From Rhodococcus gordoniae (GTDB lineage: Bacteria > Actinomycetota > Actinomycetes > Mycobacteriales > Mycobacteriaceae), in NCBI RefSeq assembly GCF_001646655.1, contig NZ_LPZN01000011.1:62001-126000 (forward strand): a stretch of 64,000 nucleotides of DNA. The letters are read 5' to 3'. A program made the translations under genes and the position numbers. Shown here one piece after another: positions 28,613 through 38,028 of this stretch. Numbering within the stretch: the first letter of the stretch is position 1; every line of letters begins with the position of its first letter. A model generated the notes under the pieces. The model saw only the letters and a list, made by a program, of their open reading frames with translations. It ran no database searches and was not told the origin of the DNA.

Positions 28613-30354
28613 TATCTTCCACCCCAAATTACATCGCGCAACGACGTAATTGCTTCAATTGCGGCTTCCGAGGCAATCGGTCCTTCTGTGTTGCTGATGG
28701 CCTCGGCCACTGCGGTCTTCGCAACACTCGGCAGGTCCTCGGGGTCGACCGCAACACCAAGTGAATGCGCGGCTTCGACCAGATTGTCGGTCCACTTGCG
28801 CGACCTATTCGAGAAGTGTCGTCTTGAGAAAGATCTCCCGAACCTCTTTGATATTGCTGGCAAGAAGATTTCCGGTTTTAGTAAGTCTTCAATCTCGGTG
28901 TTCTTGCGTCCGGATCCCCTCAGCTGAAATACGCATTCGTCACTGAGTAGGTTGGCGCCTATTAGGCGTTTCGCTTCCTCTCGGCCTGCTGCATCGTCGT
29001 CGAGGACGGCGACGATGCGACAGACTGTTGATTTCTCCCTCACGATGGACTGTCGCATCTTTCCGGCGCCGGTAACCGCCTTGAATACGACGCGTTGATT
29101 TCTGATGTCGCTAGCTTTGCTTGGGTCGAACTCGATGATAAGACGTGGGAGGAGCTTAGCATCGGTGTGCCCCTCTACGAGAACAATGACTTCGGCTGAT
29201 GACAGGTTGTCGTGAAGCTGGACACCGAGTGCTTCTCGCACCTGTGGAATAGATTGCGCAGGTCGCGCCCTGTTGCCGAGCACCAGAATATTCGATCCGA
29301 CGTGGTCTCTGTTAACAAAAATTGGATTGTGGGTAGCTAGAATTACCTGCTGTGATGCCGAGAGCTTCGTGAACAGGATCTGCAATTCGTGAACTGCGGA
29401 AGAGTGCAAATGTGCTTCGGGTTCGTCGACAGCGAGAATGAAGCTGTGGCTGTGGCTTTGCTCTCCAACTAGTTCCTGAATCAGAGCGAGTGTTACGAGG
29501 CTTTTGACCCCATCGCCCTTGCGTGAGAGTGATGTGATCGAACCGTCGTCCATGAGGATGTCTTCGACCGAGTCGCTCCGCCCAAAGTCCTCCGGGACAA
29601 TCTCTACTCCTTTGACGCCTGGTAGGTATCGTTGGATTGATCCGACGAGTCCCTTTCCTACTTCCGCGACTGCATTGTGCCGTAGGAGGTTGATTTCTTC
29701 GATAAGGGCTAGGTACTCTTTGGAGCGTGCGAGCTCGCGCATACGCAGTCTTGCCAGGTCATTAACCAATCTCCGTGCTTGGAGCACCGTTCGAACGGCG
29801 GGGATTGACACCAGGCTTAGTCGCTGGGAAATAAACTCGGCAATCGCTCGGGCCTTTGCGCGGTGCGTAGCCGCCCCACGTCCAGGCTTCACCACGCCGA
29901 AGGATGCGTTCGTGCGTCCCAGGTTGATTTCTACAGGAAGTACTCCATTGTTTTTGATTCCTGTCGAAGTTGTGAAGTCGGCTCGTTCCGACTCGTCCAA
30001 TTCGAACTTTAGGCGGATTACAGTTGGCTGACTGCCGCGCTTTTCTTGCTTAGCTATCGGATAGTCGTCGCTCCAGCTGAAGCCCGGGCTATCGCTGCTG
30101 ACACTCCGCATTGTGTTGCGGTTCATCTGGAGCAGCATGCGCGCGTCAAGGCCGGTCAGTTCCGTCTGCTTTGAAAGGCGGTCGGGTAGTCGGCTCCAGC
30201 GGTCAATGAGTGACATAGCAAGGTCGAGCGCCCTTAGTAGATTTGATTTTCCCTCGTTATTGGGTCCGACAAGTGTGGTGAGGTCCTCGACGAAGAATTT
30301 TGTCTCCGACTCGATCGATCGGTAGTTCCTCACCGTAACTTCGATTAGTCGCAT
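28612..30354 (-). CDS. OLD-family ATPase/TOPRIM nuclease
   Basis: 580 residues. An N-terminal ABC/SMC-type ATPase has Walker A GPNNEGKS (30-37), Walker B with DEPEAHLH (~305-314) and a following 'ATHNP' histidine loop. The C-terminal TOPRIM domain has LVEGHTD (~389-395) and DDDAAG (~450). This order defines OLD-type overcoming-lysogenization-defect nucleases, whose relatives (GajA of Gabija, Old of P2) act in phage defence by cutting or nicking DNA. The ATG overlaps the end of the methyltransferase gene by 10 bases and the stop overlaps the next GTG, so it is embedded in the operon. No UvrD-type GajB lies beside it, though a UvrD-like gene is the last of the operon. Confidence 0.85.
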   Translation of the reverse strand: MRLIEVTVRNYRSIESETKFFVEDLTTLVGPNNEGKSNLLRALDLAMSLIDRWSRLPDRLSKQTELTGLDARMLLQMNRNTMRSVSSDSPGFSWSDDYPIAKQEKRGSQPTVIRLKFELDESERADFTTSTGIKNNGVLPVEINLGRTNASFGVVKPGRGAATHRAKARAIAEFISQRLSLVSIPAVRTVLQARRLVNDLARLRMRELARSKEYLALIEEINLLRHNAVAEVGKGLVGSIQRYLPGVKGVEIVPEDFGRSDSVEDILMDDGSITSLSRKGDGVKSLVTLALIQELVGEQSHSHSFILAVDEPEAHLHSSAVHELQILFTKLSASQQVILATHNPIFVNRDHVGSNILVLGNRARPAQSIPQVREALGVQLHDNLSSAEVIVLVEGHTDAKLLPRLIIEFDPSKASDIRNQRVVFKAVTGAGKMRQSIVREKSTVCRIVAVLDDDAAGREEAKRLIGANLLSDECVFQLRGSGRKNTEIEDLLKPEIFLPAISKRFGRSFSRRHFSNRSRKWTDNLVEAAHSLGVAVDPEDLPSVAKTAVAEAISNTEGPIASEAAIEAITSLRDVIWGGR

Positions 30355-33300
30355 TGTTCTATGGTTCCGTTCGGGTTCGGGTCGGAAGTAGCAATGGATT
30401 GGCTGCGGAGCAATCGTTGAAAGTGTTGGTGAGCCAGTTCCATGTCGCGTTCGCGGTCGACGTCGCTGAAGGGTTCCTGGTAGGTGGTGCCGTCGACCGT
30501 GAGGTCGGCCGCCTTGAGGGAGCCCTTCTTGCGGTACTCGGAGGCGAGCTTGGTGGGGAGCTGGCGGCCGGTGGCGTCATACAGGGCTTCGCGCTCGTAC
30601 TTCTGCAACACCGGGAACTGGGTGCGGTAGATCGTCAGCAGTTCCTCGGCGGTGATACCGAGCATGATCGCGACGATCGCGTCGATCTCGACCAATGCCT
30701 GGCGGCGGTCGGCGCCGCGGCGCATGGGAGTTTCCCATTCCCACGTCGGGCTGACTTCGCCGAGGGGTGCGCGGTCGGCATAGCTGACGCCGACACCCGG
30801 AACCCACGAATCCTGCTGCCATGCCTCGTTGTACAGCTCCTTCCACAGGGGTGCGAACGGCCGGGTGAGGCAGTTCAGCCGGAGGATTCGCAGTATCAGT
30901 TGAGCTTCAAGGTCGTGGTCCATTATGTGGGGGACCTTGCCGATCACGCCGATCTTGATGTTCGCGACGCCAGTCACTTTGATGAGAAAGTCTGCGACTA
31001 ACGAGCCAGAGAAGGCGGATGCGAGCGCAATATCTGTGTGTGAGTGGGTTGTTAGCGAGAACAGTCCCGATACGTGTGTGGGACCAGGAGGCAATATTGC
31101 TGAATGAAGGGTGCGCACGGTGGCTGAGTCAGCCATTGCACGCCAGGCGAGGCGGAAAAACGATGAGCTGGGTTCATCGTGCCACTTCGGGTAGGCGGCG
31201 ATGTACTCGTCGTATGGCTTGGCGATCTGGTAGTTGGTGCGGGGGATGTAGTCTGCACCGAACTTGCAGGGGTCGAGCTGCTGAGTGTCCTGCCTACTCT
31301 TCGGGTTCGGATTTGGCTGTTGATAGAGCGGTGTCGCGACTGTGAGATGCGGGCCTTGCAGGATCGCTTCGTCCCATTGGTCGGGTGTTGTGGTTCGCGT
31401 TTCAAAGTATCCGAGCTTGCGGTCGCGGTCCTCTTCCCATCCTCGTGTCCACTCAAAGCTAATGTCTCCGAGTCGTGGTGCAGTCGAGATCTTCTTGAGA
31501 ACCTGGGTACTCGCGCGATTCACGGGATAGAGCATGCGTGCTTCATCAGCGGGTGTGCCTGGCTCGTCGATTAGTTCAGCCCAGCCAGCCAAAACTGCGG
31601 CATCAACCACAACAACACGCTGTTTGTGCGGTCGCGTGTCCCACTGATCGTCTTCATCTCGTACTCCGGGTTCCGGACCAGAACCGTCATGCGCGAGTGA
31701 TCTCTCGGCGACAGATGGGTGGTAAAGCCATGCGCCTTGAACGAAGCTCACATCTGGTGAAGCATGCCCGTAGATGTGGACGCCAAAGTCGCGCTTGTCG
31801 CTGATCTCGCGGAAGATGTAGGCGTTGTTCTTGAACTGCCAGTGGCGCCTTAGCCTGCGATATGCCTGGCGACGTAGGTGTTTCGCTCGTAGTTCGGTGA
31901 AGTGGCTTTCAGGGTGTATCAGCGCGGTTATTCCGCTCGAGGCTGCGGACCGCCATGTGCGCTCCATAAAGCAGCGATACAGATCGGGCTGTAGACCGGT
32001 CAGTGCCGGCCGGTCGATCCCTGACCCAAGGCTTTCCTTGGCTCCGGCCTGTTCAGAACGCTCGTCGATGAAGCAGATCAGTGCGTTCGGGTCGCGCAGG
32101 GCAGACTCGCGCTTGGCACGTTTTACGGCCTCGGCCGGTTTGTCCGCCAACTGCCACCACGGGTCGAACTCGGCCAGCACCCCAGCCTCATCCCAGTCCG
32201 GCCGCACCCATGGCGGGTTACCAACCTGGAGTTCAAAGCCGCCACGTGCGAACACCGGTGCAAAGTCGAGCTCCCAGTGGAAGAAGCCCTGCCGCTTGGC
32301 GATCTCCTGTGCCACCTCCAGCCATGGGAACTGGTGGTACGTATGACCGACCGCCGTGGCGCGTGAAAGCAGTAGGTCGTTCTCCTCGCCGACTCCGAGC
32401 TCCTGCCAACTGGTGTCGCGGCCGATGCTCAACTGCCCGCGGCGTTCAGCTGCGGTTTCCTTGACCTGTATGCCGAGCACGGCCTCGAGGCCCCCGACCC
32501 ACTGATCCCAATCCGGCGGATCGAACTGTGATGTCAACGGCCACGACCAGATCGCACACCACGCATCCATCACCCGACGCAGACGCTGGTACGCGCCGTT
32601 CGGATTGCTGAGGACGTTCTCGATCTCCTCACGCGACACCGCCGGTGTGTGTTCGACCGGATCCGATCCCCAGAGGTGAATGTCGCGTCGAATCTCCGAT
32701 TCCGCGATCGTCAGCCGTCGCAGGGTGAACTCCCACAACGTCTCTACTCGCTGTGCGAGCGCCTGCAGCCGCTTGACGATCACCTTGCTCGGTGGCTTCC
32801 GGATCTCGTTGCGCCACAGTCGCAACTCCTCGCGCTTCTCCGACGCGTACGTCTTGGCCTCGGGGGTATCGATCACCGCGCCCCAGCCCTCGGACGGCAG
32901 GAGGAAGTGGTGGATACCGGCGCCGATCTCCTCGCCCAGCGGAACGTCCTTCGCAGGTGTCTTGAGCCACTGCTTCTTCGAGAGCAGACTTGGTGCGTAG
33001 ACCGAACGCCGCGCACCGATGAGCGAGTTGCCGCGGCGCAGGTGCAGACCGAACCACGGGGCCTGCAATCCCGCCACCATCGTGTCCAGCCAGAGCGAGA
33101 TCTCGGCGAGTTCGACCGCGGTGGTGTTGAGGTCCACCCCGTATACCTGGTGCAGGGCGATGTGCGCCTTCACCTTCTGCAGCTCGATCGGGTACTGATC
33201 GGCATCGATCAGCTCGCCCAGGTCCTCCTGCTTGCGCTTGAGGTACTCGGCGGCGAGCTGACGGACCGCCTCGATCGCGAACGCGCCCGACCCGAGGGCG

Positions 33301-34985
33301 GGCTCGCAAATCGTGAGTTCCAGTATCTGCTCCGGCGTTGTCCGCTCGTCGTTCTGATCCAGCAACTCTTCGAGGGCCTGCGATACAACGAACTTCGTCA
33401 GCACCTCGGGGGTGTAGTATGACGCCGACTGTTGGCGTTCGCGGCCCGCGAGGCGGAACACGAAGGTGCCCTTTTCATGCAGGACCGGCTTCTCCTCGCC
33501 GGTTACCGCGTCCACCTTCCGGACGAAGTCGGTAGGTGAGAGGTGATCGGAGCGGTCCACCGGGACCACCCAGGATCCCTTCTCCGGGTCACCGTTCTTT
33601 GCGACCTCGTACAGATCCCCCTCGGCGAAGAAGCCGGTGTACGACATCAGACCCTCGTACACCGCACCGAGCTGATTGATGCCCAGTTCCGCATACGAGA
33701 TGAAGCCACGATCGGCGCCCTTACGCCCCTTGCTTTCCTTGGACAACAGCAGGTGCTCGAGAACCCGCTGGGTAGCCTCGTTTCCGAGACCTACCTCGTC
33801 GATCAGGGCGGTTGCGGCGGGGGAGAACAGGTCTGCGCGCAGAGGCTGGAACTCGATACCCGGCGCCGGATCATCGGCGATGTGCTCCCGGACGGCGGGC
33901 GTATGCCCGAACTCGACGAGACGGAACAGTGTCGCCAGCGACTCGTACAGGTGCGTGCCGTGGCGGGCTTGCTCCGATACCAGCTCGGTGAGCGTCAGCT
34001 CCCGGAGCCGGTCCAAGCCGTAGCCCTCTTCGTATTCGGCGGCACCGGTCGGCAGCACCCGCATCTCGGGTGATGCCTCCGCATACAGCAGGAACAGGAT
34101 CCGATACAGGAACCGCAGCGAATGCTTTGCCAGGTCCTGCCCGTCGATCCCGTCGAGGGTCAGGCCGTTCGCGGCTCGGCGTCGGACCACCTCGTTGGCG
34201 ATGATCTCGATGGACAGGCGGATGCCCTCGCGCAGATCCTTCGACACCCCGACGGTGTGCTTGACCGAATCCTCCAGCACCCCCGCCCACCAGAGGTTGC
34301 CGTCCGCGTCGGGCAGTAACGCCTGCTTGCCGAACATGGCAGCGACACGGTCGATTTCGCCACCCTTCGCTTCGTGGCGGCGCTCGGTGACGACCAGCAT
34401 GTCGACAGCGAGGTAGCGGCCCTCGGCCCAGCGCTCGGCCTCGGCGAGCAGTAACCACTGCCCAGCCTGCACAACCACGAACGTGGGCGGTGCGTCCGAT
34501 CGGAACGCGGCGGACACGACCTTCGACGCGGCCTCGATCGGCTTGTTGTCCTCGACTGCGGGGGTGATCAGAAGGCCGGTGTCGGGGTCGAGGAGGTCCT
34601 CGATCGACGCGATAGGAACGGCCTGCAGGAACAACACCTCGGCGACACCGTCGAGCTTCGCGTTCGGGATCTCCAACTCGGAGCCCGCGCGTTCGGCGGT
34701 GAAGGTCGACAGCGCCGCCGGGTAGCCGAACGTCGTCCGCACCAGGGCATGCACCTCGGAGGCGTTATCCGGGTTCTCGGCGAGCGCGGCAAGCGCGGTC
34801 TGCAGGTCCTTGGTGGCGGCGAGCAGGTCGTCGCGGACCGTCGTGCGCCCTTCCTTCTTCTCCGCATCCCACAGCTTGCGTAGTTCGAGCACCTTGCCGT
34901 GGAACGACTCCTTCGCCGAGTCGGTGGTGAAGTAGTGCTCGCTGATCCAATCCTCGCCGATGACGATGGAATCGAAGGAGGCCAC
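30345..34985 (-). CDS. Eco57I-type N6-adenine DNA methyltransferase (DrmMI/PglX-like)
   Basis: 1,546 residues. I chose the GTG at 34985, two bases after the upstream stop and behind AAGGAC; longer readings run into the upstream gene's frame. The N-terminal ~500 residues have the beta/helical character of type I/IIG specificity regions. The methyltransferase core has a motif X-like 'SYYTPEVLTKFVV', motif I EPALGSGAFAIEA (~561-572) and catalytic motif IV NPPW (~922-925). It probably methylates adenine in a specific site so that host DNA is spared by the module's nucleases. The context next to a SNF2-type helicase fits class 1 DISARM (drmD-drmMI order), but BREX PglX-type enzymes are also alike. 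Confidence 0.85.
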   Translation of the reverse strand: MASFDSIVIGEDWISEHYFTTDSAKESFHGKVLELRKLWDAEKKEGRTTVRDDLLAATKDLQTALAALAENPDNASEVHALVRTTFGYPAALSTFTAERAGSELEIPNAKLDGVAEVLFLQAVPIASIEDLLDPDTGLLITPAVEDNKPIEAASKVVSAAFRSDAPPTFVVVQAGQWLLLAEAERWAEGRYLAVDMLVVTERRHEAKGGEIDRVAAMFGKQALLPDADGNLWWAGVLEDSVKHTVGVSKDLREGIRLSIEIIANEVVRRRAANGLTLDGIDGQDLAKHSLRFLYRILFLLYAEASPEMRVLPTGAAEYEEGYGLDRLRELTLTELVSEQARHGTHLYESLATLFRLVEFGHTPAVREHIADDPAPGIEFQPLRADLFSPAATALIDEVGLGNEATQRVLEHLLLSKESKGRKGADRGFISYAELGINQLGAVYEGLMSYTGFFAEGDLYEVAKNGDPEKGSWVVPVDRSDHLSPTDFVRKVDAVTGEEKPVLHEKGTFVFRLAGRERQQSASYYTPEVLTKFVVSQALEELLDQNDERTTPEQILELTICEPALGSGAFAIEAVRQLAAEYLKRKQEDLGELIDADQYPIELQKVKAHIALHQVYGVDLNTTAVELAEISLWLDTMVAGLQAPWFGLHLRRGNSLIGARRSVYAPSLLSKKQWLKTPAKDVPLGEEIGAGIHHFLLPSEGWGAVIDTPEAKTYASEKREELRLWRNEIRKPPSKVIVKRLQALAQRVETLWEFTLRRLTIAESEIRRDIHLWGSDPVEHTPAVSREEIENVLSNPNGAYQRLRRVMDAWCAIWSWPLTSQFDPPDWDQWVGGLEAVLGIQVKETAAERRGQLSIGRDTSWQELGVGEENDLLLSRATAVGHTYHQFPWLEVAQEIAKRQGFFHWELDFAPVFARGGFELQVGNPPWVRPDWDEAGVLAEFDPWWQLADKPAEAVKRAKRESALRDPNALICFIDERSEQAGAKESLGSGIDRPALTGLQPDLYRCFMERTWRSAASSGITALIHPESHFTELRAKHLRRQAYRRLRRHWQFKNNAYIFREISDKRDFGVHIYGHASPDVSFVQGAWLYHPSVAERSLAHDGSGPEPGVRDEDDQWDTRPHKQRVVVVDAAVLAGWAELIDEPGTPADEARMLYPVNRASTQVLKKISTAPRLGDISFEWTRGWEEDRDRKLGYFETRTTTPDQWDEAILQGPHLTVATPLYQQPNPNPKSRQDTQQLDPCKFGADYIPRTNYQIAKPYDEYIAAYPKWHDEPSSSFFRLAWRAMADSATVRTLHSAILPPGPTHVSGLFSLTTHSHTDIALASAFSGSLVADFLIKVTGVANIKIGVIGKVPHIMDHDLEAQLILRILRLNCLTRPFAPLWKELYNEAWQQDSWVPGVGVSYADRAPLGEVSPTWEWETPMRRGADRRQALVEIDAIVAIMLGITAEELLTIYRTQFPVLQKYEREALYDATGRQLPTKLASEYRKKGSLKAADLTVDGTTYQEPFSDVDRERDMELAHQHFQRLLRSQSIATSDPNPNGTIEQCD

Positions 34986-34987
34986 GC

Positions 34988-37888
34988 CTACTGGTCCTTT
35001 CCGTTGGTCTGAACAGCAGGAACGATCAGGAGCAGCGGACGCACCAACTGCTGGGTGGGGGCGAGAGATTCGGCGAGGCGTTGTTCTTCCGCGATCCGTC
35101 GCGACAACACGTCCACCTTCTTGCGTTGCCCGCCGAAGAGTTCGAGCTGTTCGGCACCGGAGTGCCATCGGTCGGCACGCTTACGCCACCGATCGAGCCG
35201 TTCGGTGGCGGTGGCCTCCTGCGCGTCGAGCACCATCTGCATCGCCGTTGTCGCCTCGTCCACCGCGATCGGGACCAGCGTGCGGTACTGCTCGGCGTTC
35301 GGCACGGGACCGGGATTCGCGGACCCCGCCCGCAGTCCCGTGTCGGTGGTGAGGAAGTCGAGGTCCGCGAGCGTTTCCACCACACAGAACGACAGATTGC
35401 TCGGATTGGGGAACGCGGCGGTCGAGAACACCCGCGAGATCAGCTGCCCGCGCCGGTTCATCAAGGTGCCCATCAGCAGCACCGTGGGGGCGTGCACGTC
35501 GCCGCGGATCACGAAGATCTGATTGCGGCCCAATGCGCTCAGCGCGCGGTCGCTGGCCCAGTCCAAGACCGGGTGTAGCGGGCCGAGGTAGTGCGCCTCC
35601 GGCCACGTCGTACCCGCGACACCCTTGCCCTCCCGCGCGGAAGCGAGCTGGGCGTTGCCGATCTCGGGGGACGTGGCGAGGGTGAGACGTTCGAGGACCT
35701 TGCCGTGCTGCAGGTAGTTCTGCGGCAACTGGGCCAGACGCTGCCGCAGATCCCGTGGCGGCGTCAGCTCAGCGACCGCATGATTGGCGTGCACCGTCCA
35801 CCCGACACCACCGTCCTCGAGCCTGGCGTTCGGCACATCGTGGAACGCGGCCTTGAGTGCCTCGTCGAGGAAGGTGAGGTCGTCCGGGTACAAGCTCTGC
35901 CGCGGTGCCTGTGGCAGCGCGGCTTCCGGTGCATCGTCAGCGGTTTCGTCGAGGTCGAACTGCGCGAAGAACGCATCCAGGTCGTCGCCGTCGGCGACCT
36001 CGTCGATGTCGCGGATCTGCTCGTCGAGGGTGGACTTGCCGACCAGCACGTCGCGGATCGCATTCTCCTCGTCGGTCACCGAGTGCTTACCCATCAGCGA
36101 CGCGACGTCGCCGAGGGTGCCGTGCGCCTGGTTCTCCCGCTCGAGCAATCGGGAAAGCACCCGCAGGTCGCCGGAGAAGTCCGGGTCCGACGGTTCGAGG
36201 ATCAGCGACGAGATCACCGGTGGATGCTTCTGCCCGTACCGGTCGACGCGACCGTTGCGCTGTTCGATGCGGATCAGCGACCACGGAATGTCGTAGTGGA
36301 TCAGGTGATGACACTGCGCGTGCAGGTTCACGCCCTCGGATGCGACATCGCCAGTGACGAGCACCCGGATCGGGGAGGTCCCCAGCTTGAAGCTGTCGAC
36401 GATCTCCTGCTGCTCCACGTCGGACAGGCCGCCATGCAGCATCGCGACGTTCTCGGCCTTGAGACCCAATGCCTTCGGCAAATGCTCGGAGAGCCACCGC
36501 AGCGTCGCGACACGTTCGGCGAACACCACCGCCCGAATCGGCGATTTCGCGCCGACGCCGATGCCCTTTAGTCGCTGAACCAACGCGGCCTGCTTGCCGG
36601 CGGACTCGTTCAACGCTTTCGCATTGAGTTCGTCGAGTGTGGTCAGTGCCGTCAGCTCGGTGGCCTGTACGGGGTTGTGCGGGTCGAGCTTGTTGCGGCG
36701 TTGCTTGATCGACTCCGCGAGCGCGGCGGGGGAGGACAGGAATGCCTTCGCCAACGTCCACGGGAACAATGCCCTCGTCTCACCCGAGTACGGGGAGCTA
36801 CCCGATTCCGGATGCAGCCAGGTTTGCGAGAGTTCCTGCGCGACGGCATCTTCCGCTGGGGACGGCGTGACCAGCATGTGCACCGGCTCGGCGCGTTCGG
36901 CCCAGTCGCTGCCGACCTCCGCAGCCACCTCCGGGTGGTGGCGATGCCGGCGGATCAACAGGGCGGCTACGTCGTCTTTGGTGAACGAGCCGTCGGCTGC
37001 GACCGCCGTCGGATCCAGCAGGCGCAGCAGCTCCGCGAACGACTCTTCCCGTCCGTTGTGCGGGGTGGCGGACGCGAGGATCAGTGCTTCGGTGTTCGGG
37101 GCGAGGACACGGGCCAGCTCATTGTTCTGGGTGCCGACGTTGGTGAGGTTGTGCGACTCGTCGATCACCACCGCATCCCAGTGCTGACGCTGCAGGTGCG
37201 CCTTGTAGCGGGGGCTCTTGAGCGTGTCGATCGAGATGATGGCCCGCTTGAAGTAGGTGAACGGGTTGCGGGTGGCGGGCAGCTTCTGCCGCACCTTCTG
37301 GATGCCGGCCGAGTCCAGGCGAACGAACGGCAACGCAAATCGGCACCACAGCTCGTGCTGCATCTGCTCGAGCACATGCTTCGGCGTGACGATGAGGATC
37401 CGCTCACCGCGGCCGCGTCGCACCAGCTCCGACAGGATCATGCCGATCTCGAGGGTCTTGCCCAGGCCGACCGCGTCCGCGATGAGGATGCGCGGGCGGA
37501 TGTGCTGCGGGTCGAGGGCCATCGCCACCGCGGCCCGCTGATAACCCAGCGAGTCGGCGAGCATCTGGGTCGACACCGTCAAAGTCTGATCGCCGTACGG
37601 GAACGGCGTCTTGCGCAGCAGCGCTTCGAGCCAGAGCCGCGACTTGCGGTATCCGGAGGAGTCGTCGGCGATCACCTCGGTGTCGCGCGGATTCTGCACC
37701 TTGATCTTGTCGAGGCTCGAGTAGAACGTCGCCGTGGTTTCCGCGACCAGTTCCGACAGGCCACGTGCTTTGACCAGCCATCCGTCCGATCCTTGCTCGG
37801 CCGATGTGACCAGCCACTCCTCATCGCGGACGACCACGATCGAGCCCGGGGCGACGTTGAGCTCTTCGCTCGGTACGGAGGTGGTCAT
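34988..37888 (-). CDS. SNF2-type helicase (DISARM DrmD-like)
   Basis: 966 residues from an ATG at 37888 with AGGAG ten bases upstream; an in-frame extension to 37951 is rejected because it would start beyond this site. SF2/SNF2 motifs: Walker A ADAVGLGKTLE (~140-150), DESH (~240) and a C-terminal block 'TGDVASEGVNLH' to 'RNGRVDRYGQKH' (~508-556). The protein starts with a small SH3-like beta domain. SNF2 proteins translocate on double-stranded DNA. In class 1 DISARM a protein of this type (DrmD) precedes the adenine methyltransferase, as here. It is the first gene of the six-gene minus-strand operon. Confidence 0.85.
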   Translation of the reverse strand: MTTSVPSEELNVAPGSIVVVRDEEWLVTSAEQGSDGWLVKARGLSELVAETTATFYSSLDKIKVQNPRDTEVIADDSSGYRKSRLWLEALLRKTPFPYGDQTLTVSTQMLADSLGYQRAAVAMALDPQHIRPRILIADAVGLGKTLEIGMILSELVRRGRGERILIVTPKHVLEQMQHELWCRFALPFVRLDSAGIQKVRQKLPATRNPFTYFKRAIISIDTLKSPRYKAHLQRQHWDAVVIDESHNLTNVGTQNNELARVLAPNTEALILASATPHNGREESFAELLRLLDPTAVAADGSFTKDDVAALLIRRHRHHPEVAAEVGSDWAERAEPVHMLVTPSPAEDAVAQELSQTWLHPESGSSPYSGETRALFPWTLAKAFLSSPAALAESIKQRRNKLDPHNPVQATELTALTTLDELNAKALNESAGKQAALVQRLKGIGVGAKSPIRAVVFAERVATLRWLSEHLPKALGLKAENVAMLHGGLSDVEQQEIVDSFKLGTSPIRVLVTGDVASEGVNLHAQCHHLIHYDIPWSLIRIEQRNGRVDRYGQKHPPVISSLILEPSDPDFSGDLRVLSRLLERENQAHGTLGDVASLMGKHSVTDEENAIRDVLVGKSTLDEQIRDIDEVADGDDLDAFFAQFDLDETADDAPEAALPQAPRQSLYPDDLTFLDEALKAAFHDVPNARLEDGGVGWTVHANHAVAELTPPRDLRQRLAQLPQNYLQHGKVLERLTLATSPEIGNAQLASAREGKGVAGTTWPEAHYLGPLHPVLDWASDRALSALGRNQIFVIRGDVHAPTVLLMGTLMNRRGQLISRVFSTAAFPNPSNLSFCVVETLADLDFLTTDTGLRAGSANPGPVPNAEQYRTLVPIAVDEATTAMQMVLDAQEATATERLDRWRKRADRWHSGAEQLELFGGQRKKVDVLSRRIAEEQRLAESLAPTQQLVRPLLLIVPAVQTNGKDQ

Positions 37889-38028
37889 GTGCTGGTGACT
37901 CCTGGCGTTCGACAGTTTGATGTACCAACTTAACGTTTGCGAACGAAACACTTGTTACATGACCTTTTCGTGAGGTCTGTCGGTTTGGTGTGCGAAGGTG
38001 TCGGCGGGCTGGTACGGGAGGAGTTTTC
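37889..38028. promoter_or_regulatory. Divergent promoter region between two defence modules
   Basis: 140 bases separate the SNF2-type gene's ATG (minus strand) from the TTG of the plus-strand module. Positions ~37915-37975 are clearly more AT-rich than the surroundings (AACTTAACG, AAACACTTGTTACATG), as expected for back-to-back promoters. I cannot assign -35/-10 boxes with certainty. No regulator gene is encoded nearby. Expression of both modules probably starts here. Confidence 0.5.
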
